From contig JBHGNT010000012.1 in the NCBI GenBank assembly GCA_043228905.1, forward strand, positions 14,198,001 through 14,262,000: 64,000 bases of DNA. Reading direction: 5' to 3'. A program made the translations under genes and the position numbers. Source of the stretch: Azolla caroliniana (lineage: Eukaryota > Polypodiophyta). Below, piece by piece: positions 25,011-36,726 of this stretch (positions within the stretch are counted from its first letter, which is position 1; each line of letters opens with the position of its first letter). Under the pieces are notes generated by a model. The model ran no database searches and was not told the DNA's origin. It saw nothing but the letters and a program-made list of their open reading frames with translations.

Positions 25011-25268
25011 GGAGGCACAAGGCATTGTTTTGAACCAAATTGGTTCAATGCCAGTCTTAAGCCTCATAGCCATCTTGTACTTACTCTTCCTATAATATAT
25101 CATCTATTATCATCATCTCTCTCTCTCTCTCTCTCTCTCTTCTCTTCTCTTCTCTTCTCTTTCCTCCCTCTTGGGAGTCTTACGCAGTCCCATCCTCTTA
25201 GTACTAATAGTACTTCCCTTCTCTAGTACTAATTCTCTCTCTGTTTTAGTACTATTCCTGACACTCGA

Positions 25269-26019
25269 GCTCATGTTAAAAAGTGCAATACTTAGACAAG
25301 AATATACCATGCGCTCCCCTTCCTCCATTGGCAAAAGTGGAAGTATGGGATTGAGAGCAATGAAAGAGTGGTTACGTAATGGGAGGTGTCAAGAAAGGTC
25401 ATCCATCACTCCCGAAATTCAGAAGTTGCAAGCGTTGGGACAAGGAAGTAAGGAGGCAAATGTTAGAGTTCCGATCAAATTTGTTAGGTCAAAAATATTG
25501 GAAGGGGACATGTTGGACAAGGGATATAGGTTTAGTCAGCAGGCTCTCACAAGCCTAACTGATTTTTCACATGGGGAAGCTCTAGGGCTAAGGGTTTATG
25601 TAGTTGTTGCTGAACGAAACAAGCTACCGGCTATAGGCTTCTCTTTTGATCTAATAAACCTAGAGGTTACAACCAGTAACATGCCATGGATCTCGAACTT
25701 TATAGAAGTCAAGTCGCACAAATATTTTCATAGCCTGCCTATCACTTGGAATGGAGATAATTGGATGTTGATGTGGCTGAATGCTGGAATGATATGTGGG
25801 AGTTTTGATAATTCTTGCATTAAAAAACAGATTTTACTATGCCTAGAGGAGATGGTAGACTCCCTCGATGAGGTGTTGCACTTCCATGAGGAGGAAATGG
25901 CAGAAGCTACAAGGCAAGATGTTGTTTTACGATGGGAGAGGATCAAGGCGGGAGGTTGGGCATGGGCTCGTAGGGAGGGACTATGTCCGGCTTGGGAGAC
26001 TTCACAATTGATCTCATGA
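25269..26019 (+). pseudogene. LINE ORF1, C-terminal part
   Basis: An open frame of 250 codons follows the right target-site copy of T and continues the ORF1 frame. It has no motif I can name. It ends 37 bases inside the beginning of ORF2, a typical arrangement for plant LINE reading frames. The part of the open frame before 25264 is LTR sequence and not LINE. Confidence 0.65.
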
Positions 26020-29000
26020 AATTAATCACGTGGAACATAAAAGGTCTAGGGGGTAGCAAATGTATGTTGGAGAGGAAGAACCTCCGCCAAGAGTTCAAAT
26101 CCCCTAGCTTTAGGGGGATCCCAGACATTTTGCTCTTGCAAGAGCACCATTTTAGTGCGAACAGAATCTTGAGTATTGGCAATCCTCTCGTGGGGGATTG
26201 GCATACTTTTTGGTCCCTAGCGCAGGGTGAGCATGGTAGAAAAGGGGGTGTTTGTACATCTATGAAGAATAATGTTTGTACATCTATCAAGAATAATCCA
26301 GATATTATTGTTGTGGGCCAAGGCACCATCGTGGAGGGACGTGCCATCTATGTGACTGTCAGATGGCAACAACGCATCATTGGAATAATAAATGTGTACG
26401 CCCAATTCGACAGCGATGCGAGCCTTTTTTTGAAGGCAATTAGCCGATGGCAAATGCATGGATCCTTGCAGGGGATTTTAACATGACTATGCACACAGAG
26501 GACAAGGTGGGGGGCATGCATACGGTGGTGCAGGGGTTAGAGTTAGTTGCATGGGATTTGTTGATGGGCAGAATGGGAGTGAAAGATGCTTGGTATGTAC
26601 TAAAAAAACCTTGGAGCTTGCTATGCTTCTCCAGTGCAGGCTGCAATATAAATGGCTATTGTATGTCTCCCATAGACAGAATATACATAAGCTCGGAATT
26701 GGAAAAATATGGCAGCAATGTTGAAATCATCGCAGGTTCAGCTTACTCTGATCACATGCCGGTTATGATTACGCTGGTCAATCAGAGGCGGTAAAAAAGG
26801 GACTGCAATTTGAGGATTAGTAGTAAACTTTTTGAGGATGTGGAGGTGGGAAGTAAGATAAGGAGTATATGGGAAAATAATCTAGCTGGTTGTGGTGCAT
26901 TGGATAATATTCGAGGAAAGATTATTGAAACTTCAAATTATTTGCATGAAGAGACTAAAAATAGAATTGTGATGTCTAAGGAAAGAGAGGTGAGATTAAG
27001 AAGATCGATAGCGGCTGCCCAAAGAATGCTTCAAAAAAATCCCAAGTGCTAATGGTCAAGATCAGGTCTGGAGGCTGCTAAAGAATCACTACAGTGGTTG
27101 ATTGTGTCAAGAAATAAGATGGTATTCAGGAGTTCAACAGATTGGTGGAGCAGGAATGGGGACAAGGTGAACAAACAATTTTTTAAGTTTAAAAAACCGA
27201 GCACAAATGGTAACTTCAATCCTAATCTAATTAAGGATGATGGTTCACTGTCAGAAGATGTAGCGGAGATCATGGAGGCAGTCACATCTCACTATAGTGG
27301 GCTACTCTCAAATAGTTATAGTCTCCTAGACCAACCTTCACTGGTAGAATTTGTACTAGAGGGAATGCAACCAATAATTTCAGAGGTTGCACAAGTTAAG
27401 TTGTCAGGGCCACTCTTGGAAGAGGAGTTGTCAGACGCTCTGGCAAGTTATGTAGTACGTCTTGTCCAGGCGTCGATGGATTATCAAAAGATTTTTTTGA
27501 AATTTTTTGGGAAGTAATTAAGGTTGACTTGGTTGCTGGACTAAATGAGGCATAGGATGATAGGTACCTTCTTGAGCATTTTAAAGAGGGACTAATATTT
27601 CTAATTCCTAAGGTAAAGGGTATAGTAACGGATGTGAGGCAATGGAGACCGATTACGTTGCTCAACACAATCTATAAGATTTTTGCTAATATTCTGGCAA
27701 AGAGGGTCATACCCCATCTGCATGCGCTAATTAATGTGGAACAAACAGGATTCATGGAAAATAGATGTATAATTGATAATGTGTTGACCTTTTGGGAGGC
27801 GATTGCCCTGGCAAAGAAAACCAATCAACATATTGCATGTCTCATGCTTGACTTCGAGAAGACATATAACAGAGTACAGTGGCCTTTTTTAGACAAAGTC
27901 ATGGAGCGGCTGGGACTACCCTCAAAATGGATATCAACTACGTTGGCCCTTTACAAAGGAAGCTTGAGTAGGGTGTTGGTATTAGGGAAACAAGGTCCAT
28001 CAATTCCATTATGCAAGTCTGTCAGGCAGGGGTGCCCGTTGGTCCCCTATCTTTATTTATTTATTTTAGAGGCATTCTTTTTCTTTTTAAATAGACTGGA
28101 TGCAGGAATTCAGGGATTGGTTGTCCCACATGCTTGCAAGGACTTGTTGGACTCCATGTATGTAGATGACACTATGCTCTATCTACAAGGCAATGATGCT
28201 AATTTACAACAAGCTGAAAAACGGATGGAGTTGTTTTGTAAAGCATCAGGTGGGAAAATTAATTGGAACAAAAGTAGAGGGTTTTGGGTAAGTCCAAACT
28301 CATGGCCGCTTTGGAAACCTAATGCTGATTTTCAATGGGTCCCTAATGGAAGGGCTATTAAATATTTGGGCTTTTTGGTGGGAGTAGAGATTCAGAAAAA
28401 CCAGCAGCTTGAGCAAGAGAAAGACAAAATCAGAAAAAAGCTTCGGTTATGGGCATCAATAAAGCCTTCCCTTGCAGGTAGAGTGGTTGTAGTAAACTAC
28501 ATTTTGTTGGCCACCATGTGGCACTCATTGGCATGTTGGATATTAGATAAAGATTGCATCAAAAATATTAAGGCAATGGTGAGAGGGTTCCTTTGGTTGG
28601 GTAGAGACCATGAGACGACATCAGCTAAAGTGGCTTGGAGTTGTTTGATCAAGGCAAAAAATCAAGGTGGACTAGGGATGGTGAGAGGGTTCCTTTGGTT
28701 GGGTAGAGACCATGAGACGGCGTCAGTTAAAGTGGCCTGGAGTTGTTTGATCAAGGCAAAAAATCAAGGTGGACTAGGGATGGTGGATCCGATTCACCAA
28801 AGTAAGGCTTCACTCGGTAAGCTCCTGGTGCGAAGTCTCCAACTTGGACTAGAATTGTGGAAATTGCTTCTTAGAGATAGAACTGAACTCTCGTGTCCGA
28901 GGAATGCCGGCCCTTGGAAGGCAAAGAAGTTGTGGTTATTCAGTCCAGGCCTAAAGGAGGATAGGGTGGCCCGCACCATAATGAGGGCCTGGTCAAGTTT

Positions 29001-29112
29001 AAGAGAGGGGCTGGTTTTAATGCAGCCAAAAATGATGGAGGAACAACTCCGTCAACCACTGTTTTGGAACCCCAGGATTAGAGATGACGATAGTATGATG
29101 CTTGGCCAGAAA
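25983..29112 (+). pseudogene. LINE ORF2: endonuclease and reverse transcriptase
   Basis: ORF2 nicks the target and copies LINE RNA there. Endonuclease motifs in order: ITWNIKGLG at about 26020, LQEHH near 26140, NVYAQ near 26390, then after a frameshift at about 26440 GDFNM near 26470 and SDHMPV near 26745. Reverse transcriptase from about 27600 in one long frame: RPITLLN, GFMENRCIIDN, a degenerate D-x-E-K-T-Y-N-R block, SVRQGCPL, and MYVDDTML near 28160 as active site. The region 26790-27600 is split by several stops and frameshifts. A 102-bp in-frame duplication follows at 28576. Truncated at 29112. Confidence 0.85.
28576..28779 (+). repeat. 102-bp in-frame tandem duplication within LINE ORF2
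   Basis: Units 28576-28677 and 28678-28779 are head to tail and differ by only a few bases. The length equals 34 codons, so the frame is kept and the protein repeats the segment beginning MVRGFLWLGRDHE. Confidence 0.95.
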
Positions 29113-31489
29113 AAATACTTGCCATGGGGGCGCATTCAGATGGAGGAAGAGGACGCGGCCGTACAAGAAGAGGCCGATTCGGCCAACTTGGACGAGGCAG
29201 ACAATGCCCGACTTATGAAAACAACTCTCAATTACGACAACAAGATGGAGGCCATCGAGGAACTTTCGGAAGAAGGGGGAGCCACCATTCCGGTCCGAGC
29301 CGACAAAACTTGGTCGATTGCAGATATTGCGGAAAAATCGGTCACTGCGAAGAAGAATGCCATAAGAAGATATGCAAGTTGGCTTCCACTAGCCAACAAC
29401 TCACCAATTACACTGCCAACTCCGAGTACGACGACTACGGTGGATTATTCATAATGAGACATAGAGTGAATTCTATGTCGGCCTCTAATTCTACTAGGGC
29501 CTCTGGTCCGGAAGACGTATGGTTCGTCGATTCCGGTGCCTCGAACCATATGACATCGCATCTAGAATGGTTCCGAGAACTTCAAGAGCCGGAACCACCC
29601 GACTATGTCGAAACTGGAGACGACACTACGCACCCGATTCAGCACATCGGCAATGTCCCGTTCGGAGAAAAAGGTAAGCAAACTTACATTAAAAATGTCT
29701 TGCATGTACCAACTATCACGAAGAATTTCGTCTCCGTCGGTCAAATTGTGGAGCAAGGAATGCAAGTTCAATTTAATTACGGCGGTTGCTTCATCGAAAA
29801 ATAGGGCCGACTCATCGTGTGCAGACGAAGCGAGGGCCGAATGTTCATTCTCGACTCGCTCGAGATAAAATCGGCCATGTTTGCAAAATGCATGAAAGCC
29901 AAGTCCGACATAGAGTTATGGCACAAGCGAATTGGCCATATCAACCTTCAAAAGCTCAAGGCGATGCAATCGAAAGGAGTCGTCATCAGACTCTCGACCA
30001 TCAAAGAAAGACAGATTGAAGGCGTATGTGCAGCTTCCCAATTCGGTAAGCAACATCGGCATCCATTTCCAAAGGAGAGGAATGTAAGAAAAGGCGTACT
30101 CGACGTAATTCATTCCGATGTATGGGGACTGGCTCAAATGGCGACATTCGGTGGATGCCGATACTACGTGACCTTCATCAATTACTTCTCTTGGCACACT
30201 TGGATCTACCCGATGCGGCAAAAGAGCGAAGTGTTTGGACACTTCCAAAAATTCAAGAATAAAGTCGAGAAAGCCACGGGCCGACATGTACGATGTCTTC
30301 GGTCGGATGGAGGCAAGGAATATTTCTCGGAAGAGTTTACGATGTATCTATGGAAAGAAGGAATTCGACGAGAGTTTTCGTGTCGACATACGCCACAACA
30401 AAACGGAGTGGCCAAACGAAAGAATCGGCACATCCTTGAAGTAGCATGAGCCATGATGAACGAGAAGCATGTGTTGAAGTCGTATTGGGCAGAAGCGGCT
30501 AACACAGCCGTATACCTCATGAATCGGTGTACGACATCGGGTGTGCATGAACTTACTCCCCACGAGAAGTGTTTCGGAAAGAAGCCGGACCTATCACATG
30601 TTCAAATATTCGGCTCCATTGCGTATGTGCACATCCCCGACGAGAAGCGTCAAAATCTTGACCCGAAGTCTGAGAAATGTATCCTCGTAGGATATTCACT
30701 GGAGCAAAAGGGGTACAAGTGCTACAACCCCTCAACTCGAAAATCTCGATTAAGTCGAGACATCGTTTTCGACGAGTCCGCATCTTGGTACGCACCAGAG
30801 ATAACTTCGACTTCGATTCCACTCAACCCGGATTCCGCTGAAATAGAGATAGAAGCCGAAGATCGACTCACACGCATGTTCGAAGAAAGCCCAATTACGG
30901 CAAGGCTTAGTGGGCCACAAGAACCCCCGAGTGATCAAAGCACATCTCGGCCAAGTCCGAAGATGGACAAAGGGAAGGGGAAAATAACGGAGTATAAAGA
31001 CGATCACTTTGATGGGAACGAATCGACTCACTCCCTCGATAGTGAGTTCGAAGGCCTTGAGATCCGGACAAATGGAGCGGAGAAAGCCGTAGTATCCGCA
31101 AACGAGAAGATCCACCAATCCACCCGTGAAAACAACCCCGTAAGCTTATTCGGCTACAACGATTATATGGCGTACCATTACGCTTTTATGATGAAGGTAG
31201 TGACAATACGGGAGCCGGAAACGTTTTCCGAAGCCGCGACGGACCCCAAATGGGTTGAAGAGATGAATGAGGAGATGCAAGCACTCTCCAAGAACGAGAC
31301 ATGGGATCCCGTTACCCACTCACCGCACAAGAAGGCAATTGGCTACATATGGATCTACAAGGTGAAGTATAATGATGACGGCTCCGTAAACCGTTACAAA
31401 GCTCGACTCGTAGCGAAAGGATACGCACAAACACATGGAGTCGGCTATGAAGTGACCTTTGCCTCAGTGGCAAAGATGACGATGGTGCG
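29113..31489 (+). pseudogene. copia X gag C-terminus, protease, integrase, start of RT
   Basis: An Arg/Gly-rich stretch is followed by a CCHC knuckle (CRYCGKIGHCEEEC, about 29310), protease WFVDSGASNHM (about 29520-29550), integrase zinc region (WHKRIGH, about 29920) and core Asp motifs near 30115 and 30305. The catalytic Glu of the NGVAERKNR motif is Lys here, codon 30414-30416 (AAA). The second Cys of the integrase C-x2-C is Ser. Stops interrupt at 29802 and 30447. The RT begins near 31200 (ETWDPV, ARLVAKGYAQTHG) and is cut at 31489 by Y1. Confidence 0.9.
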
Positions 31490-32162
31490 TGACAGGAACT
31501 ACACGCTCCCTATGCGCAATGCTTGGCCACAACCGAGCTTAGAATCTTACACAGAAAACGGGAATGAATGCACGGCACAGTGAAGAGAAGAGTACACATG
31601 ATGTTTACGTGGAAAACCCAAACTCGGGAAAAACCACGGCAGCCCACAGACCGCAAAATATCACTATATTAGAATGTACAATAGGAAAGCACCGAGGCCA
31701 CGACCTCGAGCTTGCTGTCTTCGCCATAGGCGGCGGTTACAAAAGAGGCAACGACCTCTTCCTCTCTCTCACTCTCTCTGTACACTGTTACACGCTCTAA
31801 TCTTGCGCAAACAAGAATGACAACAACAACACCTAAGTTTGCCCTAAGTCATATTTATACTAATATGACTTTTCGGCTATTCACAAATAAAGCCCCGATG
31901 GACTCTCAGAAAACATATTTACAAATATGTCCCTTTATCCGGTGAGCACTCCTTACCGGGCCTGCATCATCCGGCGCTTGCCGAGTACTCGTCATCCGGT
32001 TCTCACCGGGTCTTCCAATGCCAGGTTGCCGTCATCTGGTTCTCACCGGTTCTTCCATAGCCAGGTTGCCGTCATCCGGTTCTCACCGGGTCTTCCGTAG
32101 CTGGGTACTCCACATCCGGTTTCAGCCGAGGCCTCCCATCTGGAGGGACCTGTTTCCTAACA
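31490..32162 (-). repeat. left (3') LTR of Y1
   Basis: 673 bp, TGACAGG to CCTAACA. The left flank ends in the target pentamer GTGCG. It contains a CT tract and CCGG-rich direct repeats, with fewer repeat units than the right LTR. Confidence 0.9.
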
Positions 32163-32172
32163 AACTCCCCGT

Positions 32173-35100
32173 TCACTCCGGCATGGGATGTGTTACTAGT
32201 CCGATCTGCTTTCGACATGCATCCGGCTTGTCGGGTATCATTACTTTGGTCAAGATATTTGACCCGTTCTCGGCCGTGTGGATCTTCAGCAGCGCGAACT
32301 CCTGGTCATCTACTCTTTCCTGGATCCAGTGATACCTTCGCTGGATATGCTTTGTCCGGGAATGGTAGGCCGCATTCTTAGCAAGGTGGATGGCACTTTG
32401 ACTGTCGCAATAGAGCTGGTATTCATCTTGCCGGATACCGAGCTCTCCGATGAAGTCCTTCATCCATAATATTTCCTTGCCGGCTTCCACAACCACCATG
32501 TACTCCGCCTCCGTGGTTGACAACACAACCGTCTTCTGCAGCCTCAACTACCACGAAACAGCTCCCCCTGCATATGTCATTACATACCCAGATGTAGACC
32601 GGCTGGTATCCACATCAGCCGACATGTCCGAATCGGTAAAACCGTCAAGTTGAGGTTTACCGGAGCCGAATCAGAGACACATATTTGAAGTGCCCTTGAA
32701 GTACCGGAGTATCCATTTGACCGCGTTCCAATGCTCCTTGCCGGGATTGCTCATAAACCGCCTCACCACTCCGACTACGTATCCTATATCCGGTCAGGTA
32801 CACCCATTGCGTACATCAAGCTCCCGACGGCAGAGGCATATGGAACCTTCATCATATCAGCCTTCTCTGCTTTCGTCTTCGGGCTTTGCATATTGGATAA
32901 TCTGCAGTTTGCCGGGAGTGTCGTTTCGACCGGTTTCGCTTCTAACATGTTGAACCGCTGAAGAACCTTTGTCATGTACTTCTCCTATGACAACCACAAT
33001 TGCTTTGTTGGCCAGTTCCGGATGATATGCATCCCCAACATCTGTCTTTCCGAACCCAAGTCTTTCATTGCAAAGGTTCGATTGAGGGCCTTCTTCAACA
33101 TCCGTATTTTGGCTTGGTCCCGTCTGACGATCAACATGTCGTCCACGTACAGAAGGAGTATCAGGAAGTCGCCTCCTTCGAACTTCTTCACAAACACGCA
33201 GTGATCGGCCTGCGTCTTGTCGTACCCTTGATCAGTCATGAAGGAGTCGAACTTCCGGTACCATTGTCGGGGAGCCTGCTTCAGTCCGTACTGTCAGGCT
33301 CTTCTTCAACCGGCAAACCAGGCGCTCCTTCCCTTTCTCCAAAAATCCTTCCGGTTGCTGCATGTAGATCTCCTCTTCGAGGTCACCATGAAGGAATGTC
33401 GTCTTCACGTCCAACTGCTCTACCTCGAGGTCCATGCTAGCCGCTATACTCAGCACCGTCCGGATGGAGGTCATCTTTACTACCGGGGCAAATATCTCGT
33501 CGAAGTCCACACCCTTCTTCTGCTGGAACCCCTTCACCACGATCCTAGCCTTGTATCTCGGGGGGTTGCCGTCATCTCCCGGTTTCAACTTGTACACCCA
33601 CTTGTTTCGGAGTGCCCGCTTTTCTTTCGGCAACTCCACCAATTCGTACGTATGGTTCTCATGCAGGGAATCCATCTCATCCTGCATGGCACTTAACCAT
33701 TTGCGGCTGTGGGTGTCATCCTTCGCTTCTTCGAAGCTTTCCGGCTCTCCCTCATCGGTCAGCAGCACATGCTCTGAATCCGGAAATCTTCGGGGGGCCC
33801 TTCTCTCTCTGAGAGGATATCTCCGTCTTTGGCCTTCGGCAACTGGCTCCACTATTTGATCTTCATCTGAATCCGATTCGGGGTCTTGGCCGGTTCCGGT
33901 TTCAGCTTCCTCTACTTCTTCTTCTGCCGGTTCGGTATCCTCACCGTAACCGGCTGGTTCCTCGAGTGCTAACCGGTCTTTTCCCGGTTGGGTCTGCTCA
34001 TCGTAGAATCGATCCTTACCGGTTGACTCGGAGTTCATTATCTTCTTCTCCGACTCCCAGTCGGCGAGTGTCTTGTCCTCCAAGAAGATAATATCTCGAC
34101 TCCGGAATACCTTCTTGTCGACCAGGTCCCACACTCGGTAGCCGAACTCATCGTCACTGTAACCGAGGAATATGCATGGCCGGGTCTTCGGATCTAGTTT
34201 TCCTCTCCAGTCCTTAGCTACATGCACATGCGCAAGACACTTGAATACTTTCAGATGCCAGTAGGACACTTCCTTACCGGTCCAGACTCTTTGTGGTGTG
34301 TCTCCGTCCAAGGGTACTAAGGGTGATCTGTTTATCACATATGTCACCGTCGACAGTGCCTCAGCCCAAAACTTCTTGGGTAGTTTTGCATGCGCCAACA
34401 TACTCCGGACCCTCTCCATTATGGTCCGGTTCATCTTCTCGGCCAACCCGTTTAGTTCCGGCGTCTTCGGCATGGTAAATTCGAGCCGGATTCCCTTTGA
34501 GCGATAGTACTCCTCGAACTGCCCCCGGTATTCACCTCCGTTATCTGCTCGAACCGCTTTCAGCTTCCAACCGGTTTCTTTTTCCACTCTCGTGTGGAGC
34601 TCTTTGAAGACGGATAGCACCTGATCCTTCGTCTTCAACAGTGTGGCCCATAGCTTCCGGCTGTAGTCATCAATGAACGTCACGAAGTACTGCGATCCTG
34701 AATGTGACTTCGTGTCCACTTGACACACATCAATATGCACCAACTCCAGTGGTGCATTACGTCTCATCGGTGGCCTTGGTCGGAAGGAGGTCCGGTTTTG
34801 CTTACCGGCCAGGCAATTAGTGCACTTCAAGTGCACGTTCTTCACTGTAATGAGGTTGTCGTCTGCAAGCCTCTTCATCCCCTTCTCGCTCATGTGACAC
34901 AGCCTTTTGTGCCACAGCTCACCGGCAGTGTCAGATGCCACGTTCACTTCCTCCAGACATAACCGGGCATTCATCAGGTACAGTGTGTTTACCTTCCGGG
35001 CCCGAGCCACAATCAGGCTCCCTTTGCTGAACTTCATAACACCGTTCCGGATGCTACCCGTGTAGCCTTCATCATGTAGCCCACCGGCTGATATCAGGTT

Positions 35101-35905
35101 CAGATGAACCTCTAGAACGTGTCGAACATCCTTCAGCAGCAGCTTGCATCCGGTTGGTGTTGTCAGCCACACGTCTCCTATGCCGACAATTCGGCATGTA
35201 CCTTCATTCCCCATCCGGACACAACCGTGATCACCGGTTGAGTAGGATGACAAGCATTTCCGGTCCGGGGTAGGGTGGAACGACGCTCCGGAGTCGACTA
35301 CCCAAGTCATCTCGTCGCCGGCAAGGTTTAGCTCACTCTCCTCGGTGATGAGCATAAAATTTTCTTCACTTGCCGCGATTGCCGTCGTTCCCTTCCGGTT
35401 TGGCCCCCTCCGGTCTTTACCGTTCCGGTCTGGTGTCCGCTTTGAATCAGTACTGTCGGTTTCCTTGTCTTTTCGGAAGTGCCGACAATTCTTCTGGAAG
35501 TGTCCCGGCTTGCCGCAATAGAAGCAAGTAGGCCTCCCCATTGACTTTGACCGTGTCCCCGACTTTTCCCGGTTCTGGGGACTACAGTTCCTTTGTCTTC
35601 CGCATTCCGATTCGGTAAGGAGCGCTTTGGAGTCGGAGCTCGTATCCTTATCTCTCTAACGCGCCTCCTCATCTAGCAAGCTCGACTTCACTCTTGCTAG
35701 GGATAACCATTTCCCTTCCGGCTCGGCGGTGCCCAAAGTGACAACCAACGTCTCCCAGCTATCTAGGAGGGAACCGAGTAGGAGTAGCGCTAGTACCTCA
35801 TCGGCAAGAGGTACTTCCAATGATGTTGCCTGGTGGATCAACCCTTGAAGGCATTCATGTGCTCCACCATGCTGGAGCCATCTTGGTACCGGAGTCTTAC
35901 TAAAT
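32173..35905 (-). pseudogene. copia Y1 gag (partial)-pol
   Basis: Read on the minus strand: a gag fragment from about 35905 (broken by a stop near 35657), CCHC knuckle at about 35520-35541, then one open frame from 35541 to 33232 (769 codons) with protease DSGASFH (about 35300), integrase with D, D and E motifs intact, and the first part of reverse transcriptase. A four-base insertion at about 33290 shifts the frame before YGLKQ; the YVDD box (about 33135) and RNase H (to 32173) follow in other frames. Not functional. Confidence 0.9.
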
Positions 35906-36003
35906 CGTTACAAAGCTCGACTCGTAGCGAAAGGATACGCACAAACACATGGAGTCGGCTATGAAGTGACCTTTGCCTCAATGGCAAAGATGACGATGGT
36001 GCG
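35906..36003 (+). repeat. 98-bp duplicated fragment of copia X
   Basis: Matches 31392-31489 with one mismatch seen. It codes for the same RT segment of X and joins truncated Y1 gag on its left and a Y1-type LTR on its right. Confidence 0.95.
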
Positions 36004-36726
36004 TGACAGGAACTACACGCTCCCTATGCGCAATGCTTGGCCACAACCGAGCTTAGAATCTTACACAGAAAACGGGAATGAATGCACGGCACAGTGAAGA
36101 GAAGAGTACACAGGATGTTTACGTGGAAAACCCAAACTCGGGAAAAACCACGGCAGCCCACAGACTGCAAACTATCACTATATCAGAATGTACAATAGGA
36201 AAGCACCGAGGCCACGACCTCGAGCTTGCTGTCTTCACCATAGGCGGCGGTTACAACAGAGGCAATGACCTCTTCCTCTCTCACACTCTCTCTGTACACT
36301 GTTACACGCTCTAATCTTGCGCAAACAAGAATGACAACAATAGCACCTAAGTTTGCCCTCAGTCATATTTATACTAATATGACTTTTCGGCTATTCACAA
36401 ATATAGCCCCAATGGACTCTCAGAAAACATATTTACGAATATGTCCCTTAATCCGGTGAGCACTCCTCACCGGGCCTGCATCATCCGACGCTTGCCGGGT
36501 ACTCATCATCCACTTCTCATCGGGTATTCCGTAACCGGGTACTCCACATCCGGTTCTCACCGGGTCTTTACCATCCGGCTCTTGCCGGGTACTCATCATC
36601 CGGTTCTCACAAGGTCTTCCAATGCCGGGTTGCCGTCATCCGGTTCTCACCAGGTCTTCCGTAACCGGGTACTCCACATCCAGTTTCGGCCGAGGCCTCC
36701 CATCCGGAGGGACCTGTTTCCTAACA
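36004..36726 (-). repeat. right LTR of Y1
   Basis: 723 bp, same ends. It is flanked on the left by a second copy of 98 bp of X ending in GTGCG, and on the right by the true continuation of X beginning with GTGCG. It is about 50 bp longer than the left LTR, largely through extra CCGG-rich repeat units near 36490-36640. Confidence 0.9.

Larger units (their letters stand above)
19634..25263 (+). mobile_element. Ty3/gypsy chromovirus T, full length with both LTRs
   Basis: The element is 5630 bp with LTRs at 19634-20048 and 24820-25263, both TGTCATG to CTGACA. A polypurine tract (AAAGGGGGGATAG) precedes the 3' LTR. Flanking pentamers CCCGA (left) and CTCGA (right) look like a target duplication with one later change. 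The internal order is gag, protease, reverse transcriptase, RNase H, integrase, chromodomain. It is defective: several stops and frameshifts. Lineage is discussed in the findings. Confidence 0.93.
24820..25263 (+). repeat. 3' LTR of T
   Basis: 444 bp. It is longer than the 5' copy because of a short insertion near 24930 and a longer CT run near 25117-25140. It keeps the tRNA-like segment, heat-shock element and TATA box. Confidence 0.93.
18474..29112 (+). mobile_element. LINE (L1-type), interrupted by gypsy element T and 3'-truncated
   Basis: ORF1 (18474-19633 and 25269-26019) has a DUF4283-like region and a CCHC knuckle. ORF2 (25983-29112) has endonuclease and reverse transcriptase. Element T (19634-25263) splits ORF1. 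The flanks of T (19629-19633 and 25264-25268) are near-identical pentamers, so the LINE reads straight across once T is ignored. The LINE ends abruptly at about 29112 against copia element X, losing the zinc-finger and poly-A tail. Confidence 0.85.
31490..36726 (-). mobile_element. copia element Y1, rearranged
   Basis: A minus-strand copia element of the Y family inside X. LTRs are 31490-32162 and 36004-36726. The 5' end of the internal region is lost: gag stops at about 35900 and is followed by five filler bases and a 98-bp copy of X (35906-36003). So the primer binding site and gag start are missing. Confidence 0.9.
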
